Source: Marinifilum fragile JCM 15579 (GTDB taxonomy: Bacteria; Bacteroidota; Bacteroidia; Bacteroidales; Marinifilaceae). Taken from it: a stretch of 64,000 nucleotides of DNA. This document shows, piece by piece, positions 52,762-61,737 of this stretch. Position 1 is the stretch's first letter, and each line of letters opens with the position of its first letter. The position numbers and the translations under genes are program-made. The stretch lies in the NCBI RefSeq assembly GCF_001310955.1, contig NZ_BAZX01000006.1, positions 1 through 64,000 of the forward strand. The letters run 5' to 3'. Below the pieces are notes generated by a model that was not told the DNA's origin, did not search any database, and worked only from the letters and a program-made list of their open reading frames with translations.

Positions 52762-54597
52762 ATGAATTATTCAAACGATTGTAAAAACAAATGGCGTTTT
52801 GGATCCAAATGGTTGGCAGTGGCATTAGCCTTGCTTTCAGTAATTGCATATTCTTGCGATGATGAAAGTGATTCTGCAGAAGACGTTTTGGCTCCAAGTG
52901 GTCTGCGTTATGCTTCAGTTACCGAAGTTTATGAAGGAAAGGCAATGGAAACTGCAAAACCTGTAGTTTTTTCAGATTCTCAACCAATTTTTGAAATTGT
53001 GGAAGGTGCTGCTGAAGATGGTGGTGTTTATGTAGAGGGTGTATTTACTATTAAGGATTCAACTGGGGTGATTAGCTTAGCTAATGACAACAAGTTGGTC
53101 GCTGGTTTATACAAACTGAATGTGAAGGTAAGCAACAAAGTTGGTGAGAAAGTTTTTCCTGAAGCTGTTGAGTTGAGAATTCTTCCAAGTACAATTGAAG
53201 GATTGCAGTATGTACCATATGTGCAGACTATTGTTCGTGGAGCTGAAGGACAGAAAACAAGCAAGCCTTTGTTTAAAGGAAGCCAACCTGCTACTTTTTC
53301 ATTAGAAGGAGAAAGTGATTTTACTATAAGTGCTGAAACCGGTGAGATTTCATTGGCTTTAGATTCAGATATTGAAGCTGGAAACTACAAGTTGTCGGTG
53401 AATGTGTCAAATGCTGCAGGTGTAGCTGAGTTTAAAGAGGTAATAATGGTGAAGGTGGAAACCAAGGCATATAATTTGGTTTATTCACCTCAGGAATATT
53501 TGGATGTACAACAATTGCAGGCAAAGCAAAGTGCTCAACCTACTGTAGCTGGAACTGGCCCGTTTACTTTCGCGTTGAAAGACGATTTTGGATCATTTAG
53601 TATTGATGAAAATACGGGTGTTATTTCATTGCCTGAAAATCATCCATTGGATATTAATACCTACAATCTTACTGTAGTGGCTACTAATGCTCACGGAAGT
53701 ACTGAGTTTGCAAATGCAGCTTCTTTCCAGATTGTGGAAATCAAAGCGGTATTGCCTTCTAACCTGCAATATTCGAAGTCAGCATATGTGGTTAACGAAT
53801 CTTTCGCATTCCAGTCTGTACAGCCAACAGTGGTAGGAACAACACCTATTACTTATGCACTTGTTGATAACAAGGGAGCATTTGCAATTGATCAGAACAC
53901 TGGTGTGATTAGCCTTGCAGAGGGAAATAGTCTTGCCATTGGTGAATATACTCTATCTGTAAAAGCTACGAACATTAAAGGTGAGGTGACTTTTACTGAT
54001 GTAATTACTGTAACCATTCAGGTTCCAACTCCTGAAGTTGTATTCGAAGATGGATGGGATGAAGTATCTCCTAAGGCTGGAGAAAAAGGATTGGGAAATA
54101 TGAAAGAAGTAAGTCTTTTGAGTGATCCTGTTCAGGCAACCAATTTCAAATGGGATTACGGCTGGGGTAACTGGAGCGTTATGGATGTGGATAATCTAAG
54201 TGCCAGAGGAGCAATCATGATCTCTAAGAAAGCTGAAAATGATGATTGGTTATATGCTGAGAATGTAGATCTAACAAATTTTGTGAATTCTCAATTAGAT
54301 TTTGCAGCCTATAGTCGATACGGAACCAATAGCAATAATACTCTTGAGTTAATGATTTCTACCAATTTTGCTGGTGATGTTGAAACTGCAAACTGGGATA
54401 ATCTTGATTTTACTTCGGTTCATAATTTTACATTTGCTCAGGCAAGAATGGTTGATTTAAGTGCATACGATGGACAGGTAGTGACCATTGCATTCCGTCA
54501 TAAGAGTTTCTTAATTGAGGCTGACAATGGAGATCCGAAGAATTTGAGTAGAACAACATACGTTCAGGATTTCAAAGTTAGTGGTCTTAGAAAATAA
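52762..54597 (+). CDS. Surface lipoprotein with cadherin-like repeats and a C-terminal binding domain
   Basis: A 611-residue lipoprotein (signal ending LSVIAYSC, Cys32). Four repeats of about 90 residues follow, each ending in a GVISLxxxxxLxxGxYxLxVxxxN pattern, like cadherin-like or putative-Ig (He_PIG) domains. Examples are TGVISLANDNKLVAGLYKL, TGEISLALDSDIEAGNYKL and TGVISLPENHPLDINTYNL. A beta-sandwich domain occupies about 425-611, starting FEDGWDEVSP and carrying GWGNWSV, NDDWLYAENVDL and YSRYGTN. This domain has the look of a choice-of-anchor or carbohydrate-binding module. The position before a SusC matches SusE/SusF-like glycan-binding proteins. The same domain makes up the next gene. 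Confidence 0.7.
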   Translation: MNYSNDCKNKWRFGSKWLAVALALLSVIAYSCDDESDSAEDVLAPSGLRYASVTEVYEGKAMETAKPVVFSDSQPIFEIVEGAAEDGGVYVEGVFTIKDSTGVISLANDNKLVAGLYKLNVKVSNKVGEKVFPEAVELRILPSTIEGLQYVPYVQTIVRGAEGQKTSKPLFKGSQPATFSLEGESDFTISAETGEISLALDSDIEAGNYKLSVNVSNAAGVAEFKEVIMVKVETKAYNLVYSPQEYLDVQQLQAKQSAQPTVAGTGPFTFALKDDFGSFSIDENTGVISLPENHPLDINTYNLTVVATNAHGSTEFANAASFQIVEIKAVLPSNLQYSKSAYVVNESFAFQSVQPTVVGTTPITYALVDNKGAFAIDQNTGVISLAEGNSLAIGEYTLSVKATNIKGEVTFTDVITVTIQVPTPEVVFEDGWDEVSPKAGEKGLGNMKEVSLLSDPVQATNFKWDYGWGNWSVMDVDNLSARGAIMISKKAENDDWLYAENVDLTNFVNSQLDFAAYSRYGTNSNNTLELMISTNFAGDVETANWDNLDFTSVHNFTFAQARMVDLSAYDGQVVTIAFRHKSFLIEADNGDPKNLSRTTYVQDFKVSGLRK

Positions 54598-54608
54598 AGA
54601 TTGAAAAG

Positions 54609-55283
54609 ATGACGATGTTAGGATCTAAAAATATAATGAAAGTGGTATCAGCAGCAATGCTGGTATCTCTTCTATTCATTGGAGCAACTGCAGTGGCGGG
54701 AGATAAAGCCCCAAAGAATAAGAAATCGGGAAAAGTTACCATCTTTGAAGATGGCTGGCAAGAATTAAAAGCAGTAGAGGGTGAATACCAAACTGGCAAT
54801 TTTACAGCCATTAGTGTAGAAGGAGAACCTGTTCAGTCTGATAATAAAAAGTGGACAAGTGGATGGGGAAACTGGAGTGTGAACGGTAAAGATGGAAACT
54901 CAAAGCGTGGTGTTATCATGGTTCCGAACCAATCGGTAAATGATGACTGGTTGGTGTCTGAGGAAATTGAGCTTGCCAATTGCAAAAAGGCAGAATTGGA
55001 GATCGAGGCTTATTCAAAGTATGGAACTGACAGTGCCAATGAATTGAAAGTGTTGATTTCAGACAACTACAAAGGAGATGTTGAAGCTGCCCAGTGGGAT
55101 GAGTTGTGGATGGAAAGCATTCACAAACAAAACCAGGCTGTGGAAAGAAAGATTAGTCTGAAAAAATACATGGGGAAAAGTGTAGTGATTGCTTTTCGTT
55201 CCATTCATAGTGGCAAATCCGTGAAGAATATGACAAGAACAACATTCTTGTCGAATGTTAAAGTTACAGCTATTCGCAAGTAG
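54609..55283 (+). CDS. Secreted single-domain paralogue of the preceding protein's C-terminal domain
   Basis: After a signal peptide (to about residue 31, TAVAGDK) nearly the whole 224-residue protein is one domain that matches residues 425-611 of the preceding gene product: FEDGWQELK, SGWGNWSVNG, GVIMVPNQSVNDDWLVSEEI, AYSKYGTDSANELKVLIS, GDVEAAQWDELW. The order and spacing are the same, so this is a tandem duplication. There is no lipobox, so it may be soluble in the periplasm or exported. The gap to the gene before is 11 bases and to the SusC after is 34. Probably a glycan-binding accessory. Confidence 0.65.
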   Translation: MTMLGSKNIMKVVSAAMLVSLLFIGATAVAGDKAPKNKKSGKVTIFEDGWQELKAVEGEYQTGNFTAISVEGEPVQSDNKKWTSGWGNWSVNGKDGNSKRGVIMVPNQSVNDDWLVSEEIELANCKKAELEIEAYSKYGTDSANELKVLISDNYKGDVEAAQWDELWMESIHKQNQAVERKISLKKYMGKSVVIAFRSIHSGKSVKNMTRTTFLSNVKVTAIRK

Positions 55284-55317
55284 ATTTAGCTGAATTGAAG
55301 AATCTTAATTTGTAGAA

Positions 55318-58300
55318 ATGAACTTCATTAATTCAAGAAATAGAATGAGAAATGTAGTACAATGCTTGTTGGTATTGGTGCTAACATTTACAAGCACCTT
55401 GTCTTATGCGCAAGGGAAAAAAATTAGTGGGATTGTACTTGACGATACTGGACTGGAACTACCAGGTGTAAGTATTTTGGAAAAAGGGACTACCAATGGT
55501 ACAGTAACATCAATTGATGGGAAATTTCAAATCTCTGTAGGCAAGAATGCTACCATTGTTGTTTCTTTCATTGGTTTTGCAACTCAGGAAATTACTGTTG
55601 GAAATCAGACTGACTTAAAAATTACAATGGCAGCTGATGTTCAGCAATTGGAACAAGTTGTTGTTGTAGGATACGGAACCAAGAGTGTGAAGGATGTTAC
55701 CGGATCAATTGTATCGGTTCGTCCTGAGGAACTTGCAAAAGCTCCTGTAGCGAATTTCGACCAGGCGTTGTCAGGTCGTATGGCAGGGGTTCAGGTTACC
55801 AGTACTGATGGTCAGCCAGGTTCGGGAATGCAGATCGTTATTCGTGGAGCGAACTCGGTAACAGGAGATAATTCACCATTGTATGTGGTTGATGGAATTC
55901 CTATGGAGAGTTTTGATCCAGGTATGATTTCAACTCGTGATATTGAAAGCTATGATGTGTTGAAAGATGCTTCTGCTTCGGCTATCTACGGTTCTCGTGG
56001 GGCCAATGGTGTAATCATCATCACAACAAAAGGTGGTAAGTCAGGTCCTTCAAAGGTAAGTGTTAATTCATCTGTAGGTGTACAGTGGATTCAGAATCGT
56101 TTGGATGTGATGAATCCTTATGACTTTGTTGTTCTTCAGCAGGAAGTTGCTAATGCCAAAGGTGGAGAGTATATTGATAAGTTTAAAGAACATTGGGTAG
56201 ATCCTGAATTGTATCGCAATAAAAAGGGAACCAATTGGCAGGATGAAATTTTCCGTGAAGCAATCATGAAGAACCTCAATGTATCAATGAGTGGTGGTAA
56301 CAGCAAAACAAAGCACTACGTTTCTTTCGATTTCCTTAATCAGCAGGGAACCATGATTGAAACGGGTTACGAAAAATACAACGGAAGATTAAAATTAGAT
56401 CACAACCTAACTGACAAGATTAAAGTAGGTGTGAATATGAACTACTCTGTTATGAAGCAAACAGGTGATAAGGTTGCTGGTAACAACAGAGTTAGTATTT
56501 TGGCTGATGCAATTACTTTCCGTCCGGTAGAACCTGTAAACGATGATGGTTTACAGAATGGTATCGACTTGGAAGATCCAAATAATATGCGTTTCAACCC
56601 AGTTAAGACCTTGAAGAATACTGATCGTCAGACTGACTGGAATGTTTTCCGTGCAAATGTTTATGCTGATTTTTCTTTGGCAAAAGGCTTGAACTTAAAA
56701 CTAACAGGAGGATATGTATCTGATAACCGTCGTCAAGAATTGTTCTACGGACAAGAAACCTTGGAAGGATACCAAGGAGCCAATGGTATTAATGGTACGC
56801 TTACAGATAGAAGGTACTATACTCTTTCTACTTCGAATGTGTTGACATACAAGACTAAAATTCAGGACCACAAATTCACTGGAATGTTAGGATATGAATT
56901 CAGCTCAAGAGATAGTGATTGGTTTAGAGCAAAGAATACTCACATGCCTTTGGATAACCTGGGTGTTGATAATATTGGATTGGGTGAAGAACCTGTCGTT
57001 CCTGAATCATATGCTGAGAAATCAACCTTATTGTCATATTTCTCACGTGTTGATTACTCTTTCCGTGAAAAATATTTGTTGACAGCCTCTTTTCGTATGG
57101 ATGGATCTTCGAAGTTCTTAGGAAAGAACAAGTGGGGATACTTCCCATCATTCTCATTCGGATGGAGAATGATCGAAGAGTCATTTGTTAAAGATTTGAA
57201 CCTGTTCTCGAATTTGAAATTTAGAGCTGGTTGGGGTGCAACAGGTAACAACAGAATCCCAACTTATTCAGCGCACAGCCAGATGAATGCGGATACTGAT
57301 AATGGTTACAATTTCGCGGGTCAGTATTCAAAAGGGATTTACATGACCAATCTTGCAGACAAGAACCTGAAGTGGGAAACTACTTATCAGTACAATGCTG
57401 GTTTGGATATGGGATTCTTCGACAACAGATTGAATGTGAATGTTGATGTGTACAAGAAGAATACGATAGATCTATTATTGATGCGTTCAATGGCTCCTTC
57501 AACATCATTCAAAAGTGTTGTTTCCAACATTGGAGAGATTGAAAATAAAGGTTTGGAGTTTGCCATTACCTCAAGAAACATCGATACAGAAGATTTCCAA
57601 TGGACCACCAACTTTAACATCTCTTTCAACCGAAATAAAACAGTTAAGTTGAACGACGGAGAATCTTTCATGTTGACAAATCCTGAGTGGAACTATAAGT
57701 ATACAGAATATCAGTATATCACTGAAGTAGGTGGCCCTGTGGGGCAGATTTACGGGTTGTTGTCTGATGGATTGTATCAGGTTGATGATTTCAATTATGT
57801 GAATGGTGAAGGATATGTTTTAAAAGATAATATTGCGGATAACGGTGGAGCGGTTGTTCCAGGTTCCGTGAAATACAAAGATTTGAATAACGATAACACC
57901 ATTGATGAGCGTGATAGAACTGTAATTGGTAATCCAGAACCTAAGCATTTCGGAGGTATCAATAACTCTTTCAAATATAAGAACTGGGATTTTTCATTCT
58001 TGTTCCAATGGTCTTATGGTAATGATATTTTAAATGCCAACAGAGTTGTATTTGAAAGTCCTGATATTAAAGAGAATCACAACTTCTATGCTTCTGTAGC
58101 AAATCGTTACACTCCTACAAACCCAACAAATGATATTCACATTATTCGTGGTGAGAAGGCTGTGTTGGGCTATGCTCCGGAAGGAAATAAGGTTTCTGAT
58201 CGAGTAGTGGAAGATGGTTCTTACCTGAAATTGAAGACTGTTTCTTTGGGATATAACTTCAGCAAGAATTTCTTGAAGAAAACTTGTTTCTCGAAAGCAA

Positions 58301-58461
58301 GAGTATATGCTTCAGCTCAAAACTTATGGACCTTAACCAACTATTCTGGTTATGATCCTGAGGTTTCAGTAGGTAAGTATGGTGCTTTGACTCCAGGATT
58401 GGACTACTCTGCTTATCCTGTAAGTTCAACAGTAACTTTTGGTGTTGACTTAACTTTTTAA
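55318..58461 (+). CDS. SusC/RagA-type TonB-dependent transporter (second uronate SusC)
   Basis: A 1047-residue SusC. Signal peptide to about residue 33 (TLSYAQG), carboxypeptidase-regulatory-like domain (about 36-110: ISGIVLDDTGLELPGVSIL), plug (about 125-240: LKDASASAIYGSRGANGVII) and barrel to TFGVDLTF. It has no STN domain. It is clearly related to the SusC at 47555 but too different to be a recent copy. It is translated with the two surface proteins upstream and the SusD downstream. A hairpin in the 70-base gap to susD may set relative expression. Confidence 0.93.
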   Translation: MNFINSRNRMRNVVQCLLVLVLTFTSTLSYAQGKKISGIVLDDTGLELPGVSILEKGTTNGTVTSIDGKFQISVGKNATIVVSFIGFATQEITVGNQTDLKITMAADVQQLEQVVVVGYGTKSVKDVTGSIVSVRPEELAKAPVANFDQALSGRMAGVQVTSTDGQPGSGMQIVIRGANSVTGDNSPLYVVDGIPMESFDPGMISTRDIESYDVLKDASASAIYGSRGANGVIIITTKGGKSGPSKVSVNSSVGVQWIQNRLDVMNPYDFVVLQQEVANAKGGEYIDKFKEHWVDPELYRNKKGTNWQDEIFREAIMKNLNVSMSGGNSKTKHYVSFDFLNQQGTMIETGYEKYNGRLKLDHNLTDKIKVGVNMNYSVMKQTGDKVAGNNRVSILADAITFRPVEPVNDDGLQNGIDLEDPNNMRFNPVKTLKNTDRQTDWNVFRANVYADFSLAKGLNLKLTGGYVSDNRRQELFYGQETLEGYQGANGINGTLTDRRYYTLSTSNVLTYKTKIQDHKFTGMLGYEFSSRDSDWFRAKNTHMPLDNLGVDNIGLGEEPVVPESYAEKSTLLSYFSRVDYSFREKYLLTASFRMDGSSKFLGKNKWGYFPSFSFGWRMIEESFVKDLNLFSNLKFRAGWGATGNNRIPTYSAHSQMNADTDNGYNFAGQYSKGIYMTNLADKNLKWETTYQYNAGLDMGFFDNRLNVNVDVYKKNTIDLLLMRSMAPSTSFKSVVSNIGEIENKGLEFAITSRNIDTEDFQWTTNFNISFNRNKTVKLNDGESFMLTNPEWNYKYTEYQYITEVGGPVGQIYGLLSDGLYQVDDFNYVNGEGYVLKDNIADNGGAVVPGSVKYKDLNNDNTIDERDRTVIGNPEPKHFGGINNSFKYKNWDFSFLFQWSYGNDILNANRVVFESPDIKENHNFYASVANRYTPTNPTNDIHIIRGEKAVLGYAPEGNKVSDRVVEDGSYLKLKTVSLGYNFSKNFLKKTCFSKARVYASAQNLWTLTNYSGYDPEVSVGKYGALTPGLDYSAYPVSSTVTFGVDLTF

Positions 58462-58478
58462 TTAAAAGCTTATGAACT

Positions 58479-58512
58479 GCCATTTCCAAGCAGAATCATT
58501 CTTTGAAATGGC
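58479..58512 (+). terminator. Hairpin between the second susC and susD
   Basis: GCCATTTC (58479-58486) and GAAATGGC (58505-58512) form an 8-bp stem followed by ATTTTAAAA. An attenuator rather than a full stop is likely because susD follows in 20 bases. Confidence 0.45.
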
Positions 58513-58531
58513 ATTTTAAAAAAAATAACAA

Positions 58532-60121
58532 ATGCAAAGATCATTTTTAATCATATTCGCAGTTCTGTCTGTCCTTTTTACTTCTTGTGAATCGGAGTTG
58601 GATCAGACACCCCTTTCAACAATAAGTCCTGATAATTTTTATCGCAATGAGGCGGATTGTAGATTAGCATTGAATGCAGTTTACAGCGATGTTGGAAGCA
58701 GTTACACTTATGGAGAACAGTTGCCTATTCAATTCATGGTAGGAACAGACGAGGCTGTTTTCTCACGTTCTTATAATTCCTGGACTGTAGGTTTGTATAT
58801 TCACAATGCTTCTACCGTTGATTTGGAAAACACATGGAGAACCTTGTACAGAGGAATCAACAGTGCCAACTTGTTGTTGGAGAACTTGCCAGGAGCAGAG
58901 TTTACTGAGGATAGCAGAAAATTAAGATATGAAGCTGAAACACGTTTCCTAAGAGCTTTCTTCTATTTCGACTTGGTTCGTTGGTGGGGTGGAGTACCAT
59001 TGAGAACTAAATCTGTTAGCGATGCAACTGCCAATGATATTGCACGCACTTCGGCTGAAGATATTTACGAGTTTATTATTACTGAATTGGAAGCTGCTGC
59101 GCCAAACTTGCCACTACCTTCAGAGGAGATGGAATACGGAAGAGTTAGCAGAACAGCTGCCTGGGGATTGTTGGCAAGAGTGTATATGACAAAAGCTGGT
59201 GTACCATTGAAGCACATGCCAGCAGAATCTTATGCCAAGGTGAATGAATATTGTGACCTAATCATCAACAGTGGAGAGCACAATTTGATTGAGAACTATG
59301 AAGATGTCTTCATGAACGAAATTACAGGTGTTAATGATGATACCGAGGTAATTTTTGAAGTTCAGTTCGAGAATCAAAGAGGTGCAGGGATTCGTGAAGA
59401 TGGTAAGCATGGTAACCTAAACGGAATCATGTGTCAGCAAAACAACTCTCCATACGCTTACGCATTTACCTATGCAGGACTATCCTTGATTAATGCTTAT
59501 GATCAGGACAATGATGAGCGTTATGACTGGAATGTTGCCAACTTTAGAGTTGATAAAAGCGGAGTTGTAAAGATTCAGAAAAACAGATATGAGTGGTTTC
59601 CGGGTAAGTTCCGTCGTATTCAAAAAGTGGATAACGCTGATGGATCATACAGCTGGTATGGTTTGGAACCTGGTGATTTGGATAAAAACTACACTGGAAT
59701 TAATTTCCCAATTCTTCGTTACTCTGATATTCTATTGATGAAAGCTGAGGCTTTGAATGAGTTGGATAAAACTGCAGAAGCTGTTCCGTTTATGAATCAG
59801 GTTCGTAACCGTGCTGGATTAGCTAATGTAGAAGCTGACTTGGTTGCTACTGCTGATGATTTCCATGAGGAGTTGATGACAGAACGATTGAGAGAATTCT
59901 GTTTTGAAGGAATTCGTAAGCACGACTTGATTCGTTGGGGAGTGTTGGTTGAAAAATTGGCGCAACTAAAAGCAGAAATGCAAGCTGCCAACGTTGCTTC
60001 TTCGAGAGAGTGGTTGTACCGTTCATCGAATAATGTTGCTGAGAAGCACTATTTGATGCCAATTCCTTTGAAGGAAATGAACGAGAACAAGTTAATGGAT
60101 CAAAATCCATTGTGGAAATAA
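58532..60121 (+). CDS. SusD/RagB-type lipoprotein (second uronate SusD)
   Basis: A 529-residue SusD with lipoprotein signal (Cys19 in VLFTSCESELDQ). The PLSTISPDNFYRNEADCRLA start, LRAFFYFDLVRWWGGVPLR and C-terminal RLREFCFEGIRKHDLIRWG plus MPIPLKEMNENKLMDQNPLW blocks are present. It would bind the oligosaccharide imported by the preceding SusC. GH88 follows after a terminator. Confidence 0.93.
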   Translation: MQRSFLIIFAVLSVLFTSCESELDQTPLSTISPDNFYRNEADCRLALNAVYSDVGSSYTYGEQLPIQFMVGTDEAVFSRSYNSWTVGLYIHNASTVDLENTWRTLYRGINSANLLLENLPGAEFTEDSRKLRYEAETRFLRAFFYFDLVRWWGGVPLRTKSVSDATANDIARTSAEDIYEFIITELEAAAPNLPLPSEEMEYGRVSRTAAWGLLARVYMTKAGVPLKHMPAESYAKVNEYCDLIINSGEHNLIENYEDVFMNEITGVNDDTEVIFEVQFENQRGAGIREDGKHGNLNGIMCQQNNSPYAYAFTYAGLSLINAYDQDNDERYDWNVANFRVDKSGVVKIQKNRYEWFPGKFRRIQKVDNADGSYSWYGLEPGDLDKNYTGINFPILRYSDILLMKAEALNELDKTAEAVPFMNQVRNRAGLANVEADLVATADDFHEELMTERLREFCFEGIRKHDLIRWGVLVEKLAQLKAEMQAANVASSREWLYRSSNNVAEKHYLMPIPLKEMNENKLMDQNPLWK

Positions 60122-60130
60122 AGATAAATT

Positions 60131-60157
60131 GAACAGGGAGTTACTCCCTGTTCTTTT
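60131..60157 (+). terminator. Terminator between susD and GH88
   Basis: GAACAGGGAG TTA CTCCCTGTTC TTTT, a perfect 10-bp stem with a 3-base loop and a T-run, 10 bases after the susD stop. Confidence 0.7.
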
Positions 60158-60180
60158 ACCAAGCTGTTTAAAAGAAAATA

Positions 60181-61440
60181 ATGTTGCAAAAGATTATACT
60201 TTTTATCGCATTAGGATTACTGGTGGGGGTAAACTCCTCATGTTTGCAATCTGCTTCTTCAAAAGAAAAAGATACCAGCAAAGAGGAAATGTCGCCAATT
60301 TTCCAGGAGGATCTTAATGTGAATATAGAGCAGGAGATGAAATTTTGTGAAGGACAGTTGAAGAAATCAGTGGCTTTGCATACTGACTTTGAAACACATC
60401 CTCGCTTAATAGAGAGTGGAGAAGAGCATTGGAAAATGCCTGAAAATGGAGTTCTTGTTTGGACGGTTGGCTTTTATCCTGGCATTCTTTGGCAGATGTA
60501 CGATGTAACCAAGAATGAGTATTGGAAAGAGGAGGCTCTGAAGAGAACTTTGCCTTTAGAACCATATAAATACAACAAAGAACACCACGATGTTGGTTTT
60601 ATGATGTATTGCTCTTACGGACAGGCTTATCGATTGACTGGAAAGAAAGAATACCGTGATGTATTGATAGAATCCGCAAACTCATTAATCACCAGGTACA
60701 ATCCTAAGGTGGGAACCATCAAGTCATGGTCGAATGAACTGCATCCTCAGTGGAAACAACATATTACTATTATCGATAATATGCTGAATCTGGAACTTTT
60801 GTTTTGGGCATCGAAAGAGACTGGGAATCCTGTTTACAGGGATATTGCGGTAAAGCATGCTGAGACCACCATGAAGCACCACTTTAGAAATGATTACAGT
60901 TGTTATCATGTGGTAGAGTACGATGAAAATACGGGTGCTGTTCGAAATAAGAACACTTCTCAGGGTTATGCTGACGAAAGTGTTTGGGCCAGGGGACAGG
61001 CTTGGGCTGTTTATGGTTACACCATGGTTTATCGTGAAACCAAAGAGCCTAAGTTTTTAGACTTTGCCATGAAGGTTTCAGAACGATTTATTGCAGGTTT
61101 GCCAGAAGATCATATTCCTTATTGGGACTTTGATCTGACAGGTAATGAAGGTGAACCACGTGATGCATCGGCCGCTGCTATTGCAGCTTCAGGTTTGGTG
61201 GAGCTAAGCTCATTGCTTACCAAACCGGAATTGAAAAAACGCTATGGCAAGGCTGCTGATGCCATTTTGAACTCTTTGGCATCACCAAGCTACTCTGCAA
61301 AAGGTGTGAACGATGCTTTTCTATTGCATAGTACAGGAGCAAAACCACAGCGCCATGAAATTGATGTAGCCCTGGTTTATGCTGACTACTATTACCTGGA
61401 AGCATTGAGAAGAAGAAAAGCATTGACCATTGAGATGTAG
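60181..61440 (+). CDS. Glycoside hydrolase family 88, unsaturated glucuronyl hydrolase-like
   Basis: A 419-residue (alpha/alpha)6-barrel enzyme of the GH88 family. The two catalytic aspartates are Asp137 in HHDVGFMMYCSYG and Asp199 in TIIDNMLNLELL, positions equivalent to the Asp pair in Bacillus UGL. ESVWARGQAWAVYGYTMVYR and the C-terminal substrate block are also kept. GH88 hydrolyses the unsaturated uronic acid at the non-reducing end of oligosaccharides produced by polysaccharide lyases. The released sugar becomes the KduI substrate. The N-terminus is signal-like with a possible lipobox (VNSSC), so it is probably periplasmic or membrane-anchored. The gene has its own transcription unit after a terminator. 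Confidence 0.9.
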   Translation: MLQKIILFIALGLLVGVNSSCLQSASSKEKDTSKEEMSPIFQEDLNVNIEQEMKFCEGQLKKSVALHTDFETHPRLIESGEEHWKMPENGVLVWTVGFYPGILWQMYDVTKNEYWKEEALKRTLPLEPYKYNKEHHDVGFMMYCSYGQAYRLTGKKEYRDVLIESANSLITRYNPKVGTIKSWSNELHPQWKQHITIIDNMLNLELLFWASKETGNPVYRDIAVKHAETTMKHHFRNDYSCYHVVEYDENTGAVRNKNTSQGYADESVWARGQAWAVYGYTMVYRETKEPKFLDFAMKVSERFIAGLPEDHIPYWDFDLTGNEGEPRDASAAAIAASGLVELSSLLTKPELKKRYGKAADAILNSLASPSYSAKGVNDAFLLHSTGAKPQRHEIDVALVYADYYYLEALRRRKALTIEM

Positions 61441-61614
61441 GTCTGATGGTACAAATATGAAATTATAATGAAACGTCCATGAGTAAATAATTATTAACTC
61501 ACACACGATTATGATTATTTTTGAATGGTAAGTTCCATCTGACAAATGTGAAAAATTATAAACAGATGAAATAAATGTGTGAAGCCTTGAGCTTGAATAC
61601 ATTCATTTGGTACG

Positions 61615-61652
61615 AAGCTCTCTTAGGTATTATACTTTAGAGAGCTTTTTTT
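61615..61652 (+). terminator. Terminator after GH88 region
   Basis: AAGCTCTCT and AGAGAGCTT form a 9-bp stem with a 15-base loop and T-run, 175 bases after the GH88 stop. Confidence 0.6.
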
Positions 61653-61737
61653 ATAATAATAATGGTTTTGATTCTTTGTCAGGGATTGAAATATTATTTT
61701 TAGGCTGTTCTTAGAGAGTAATCGTTTATACAAAGGT

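Noticed and set aside
47555-58461. The two uronate SusC genes as a recent duplication
   Set aside because: They share domain layout, but differ throughout, including length (1000 and 1047 residues), and lie with different partner genes.
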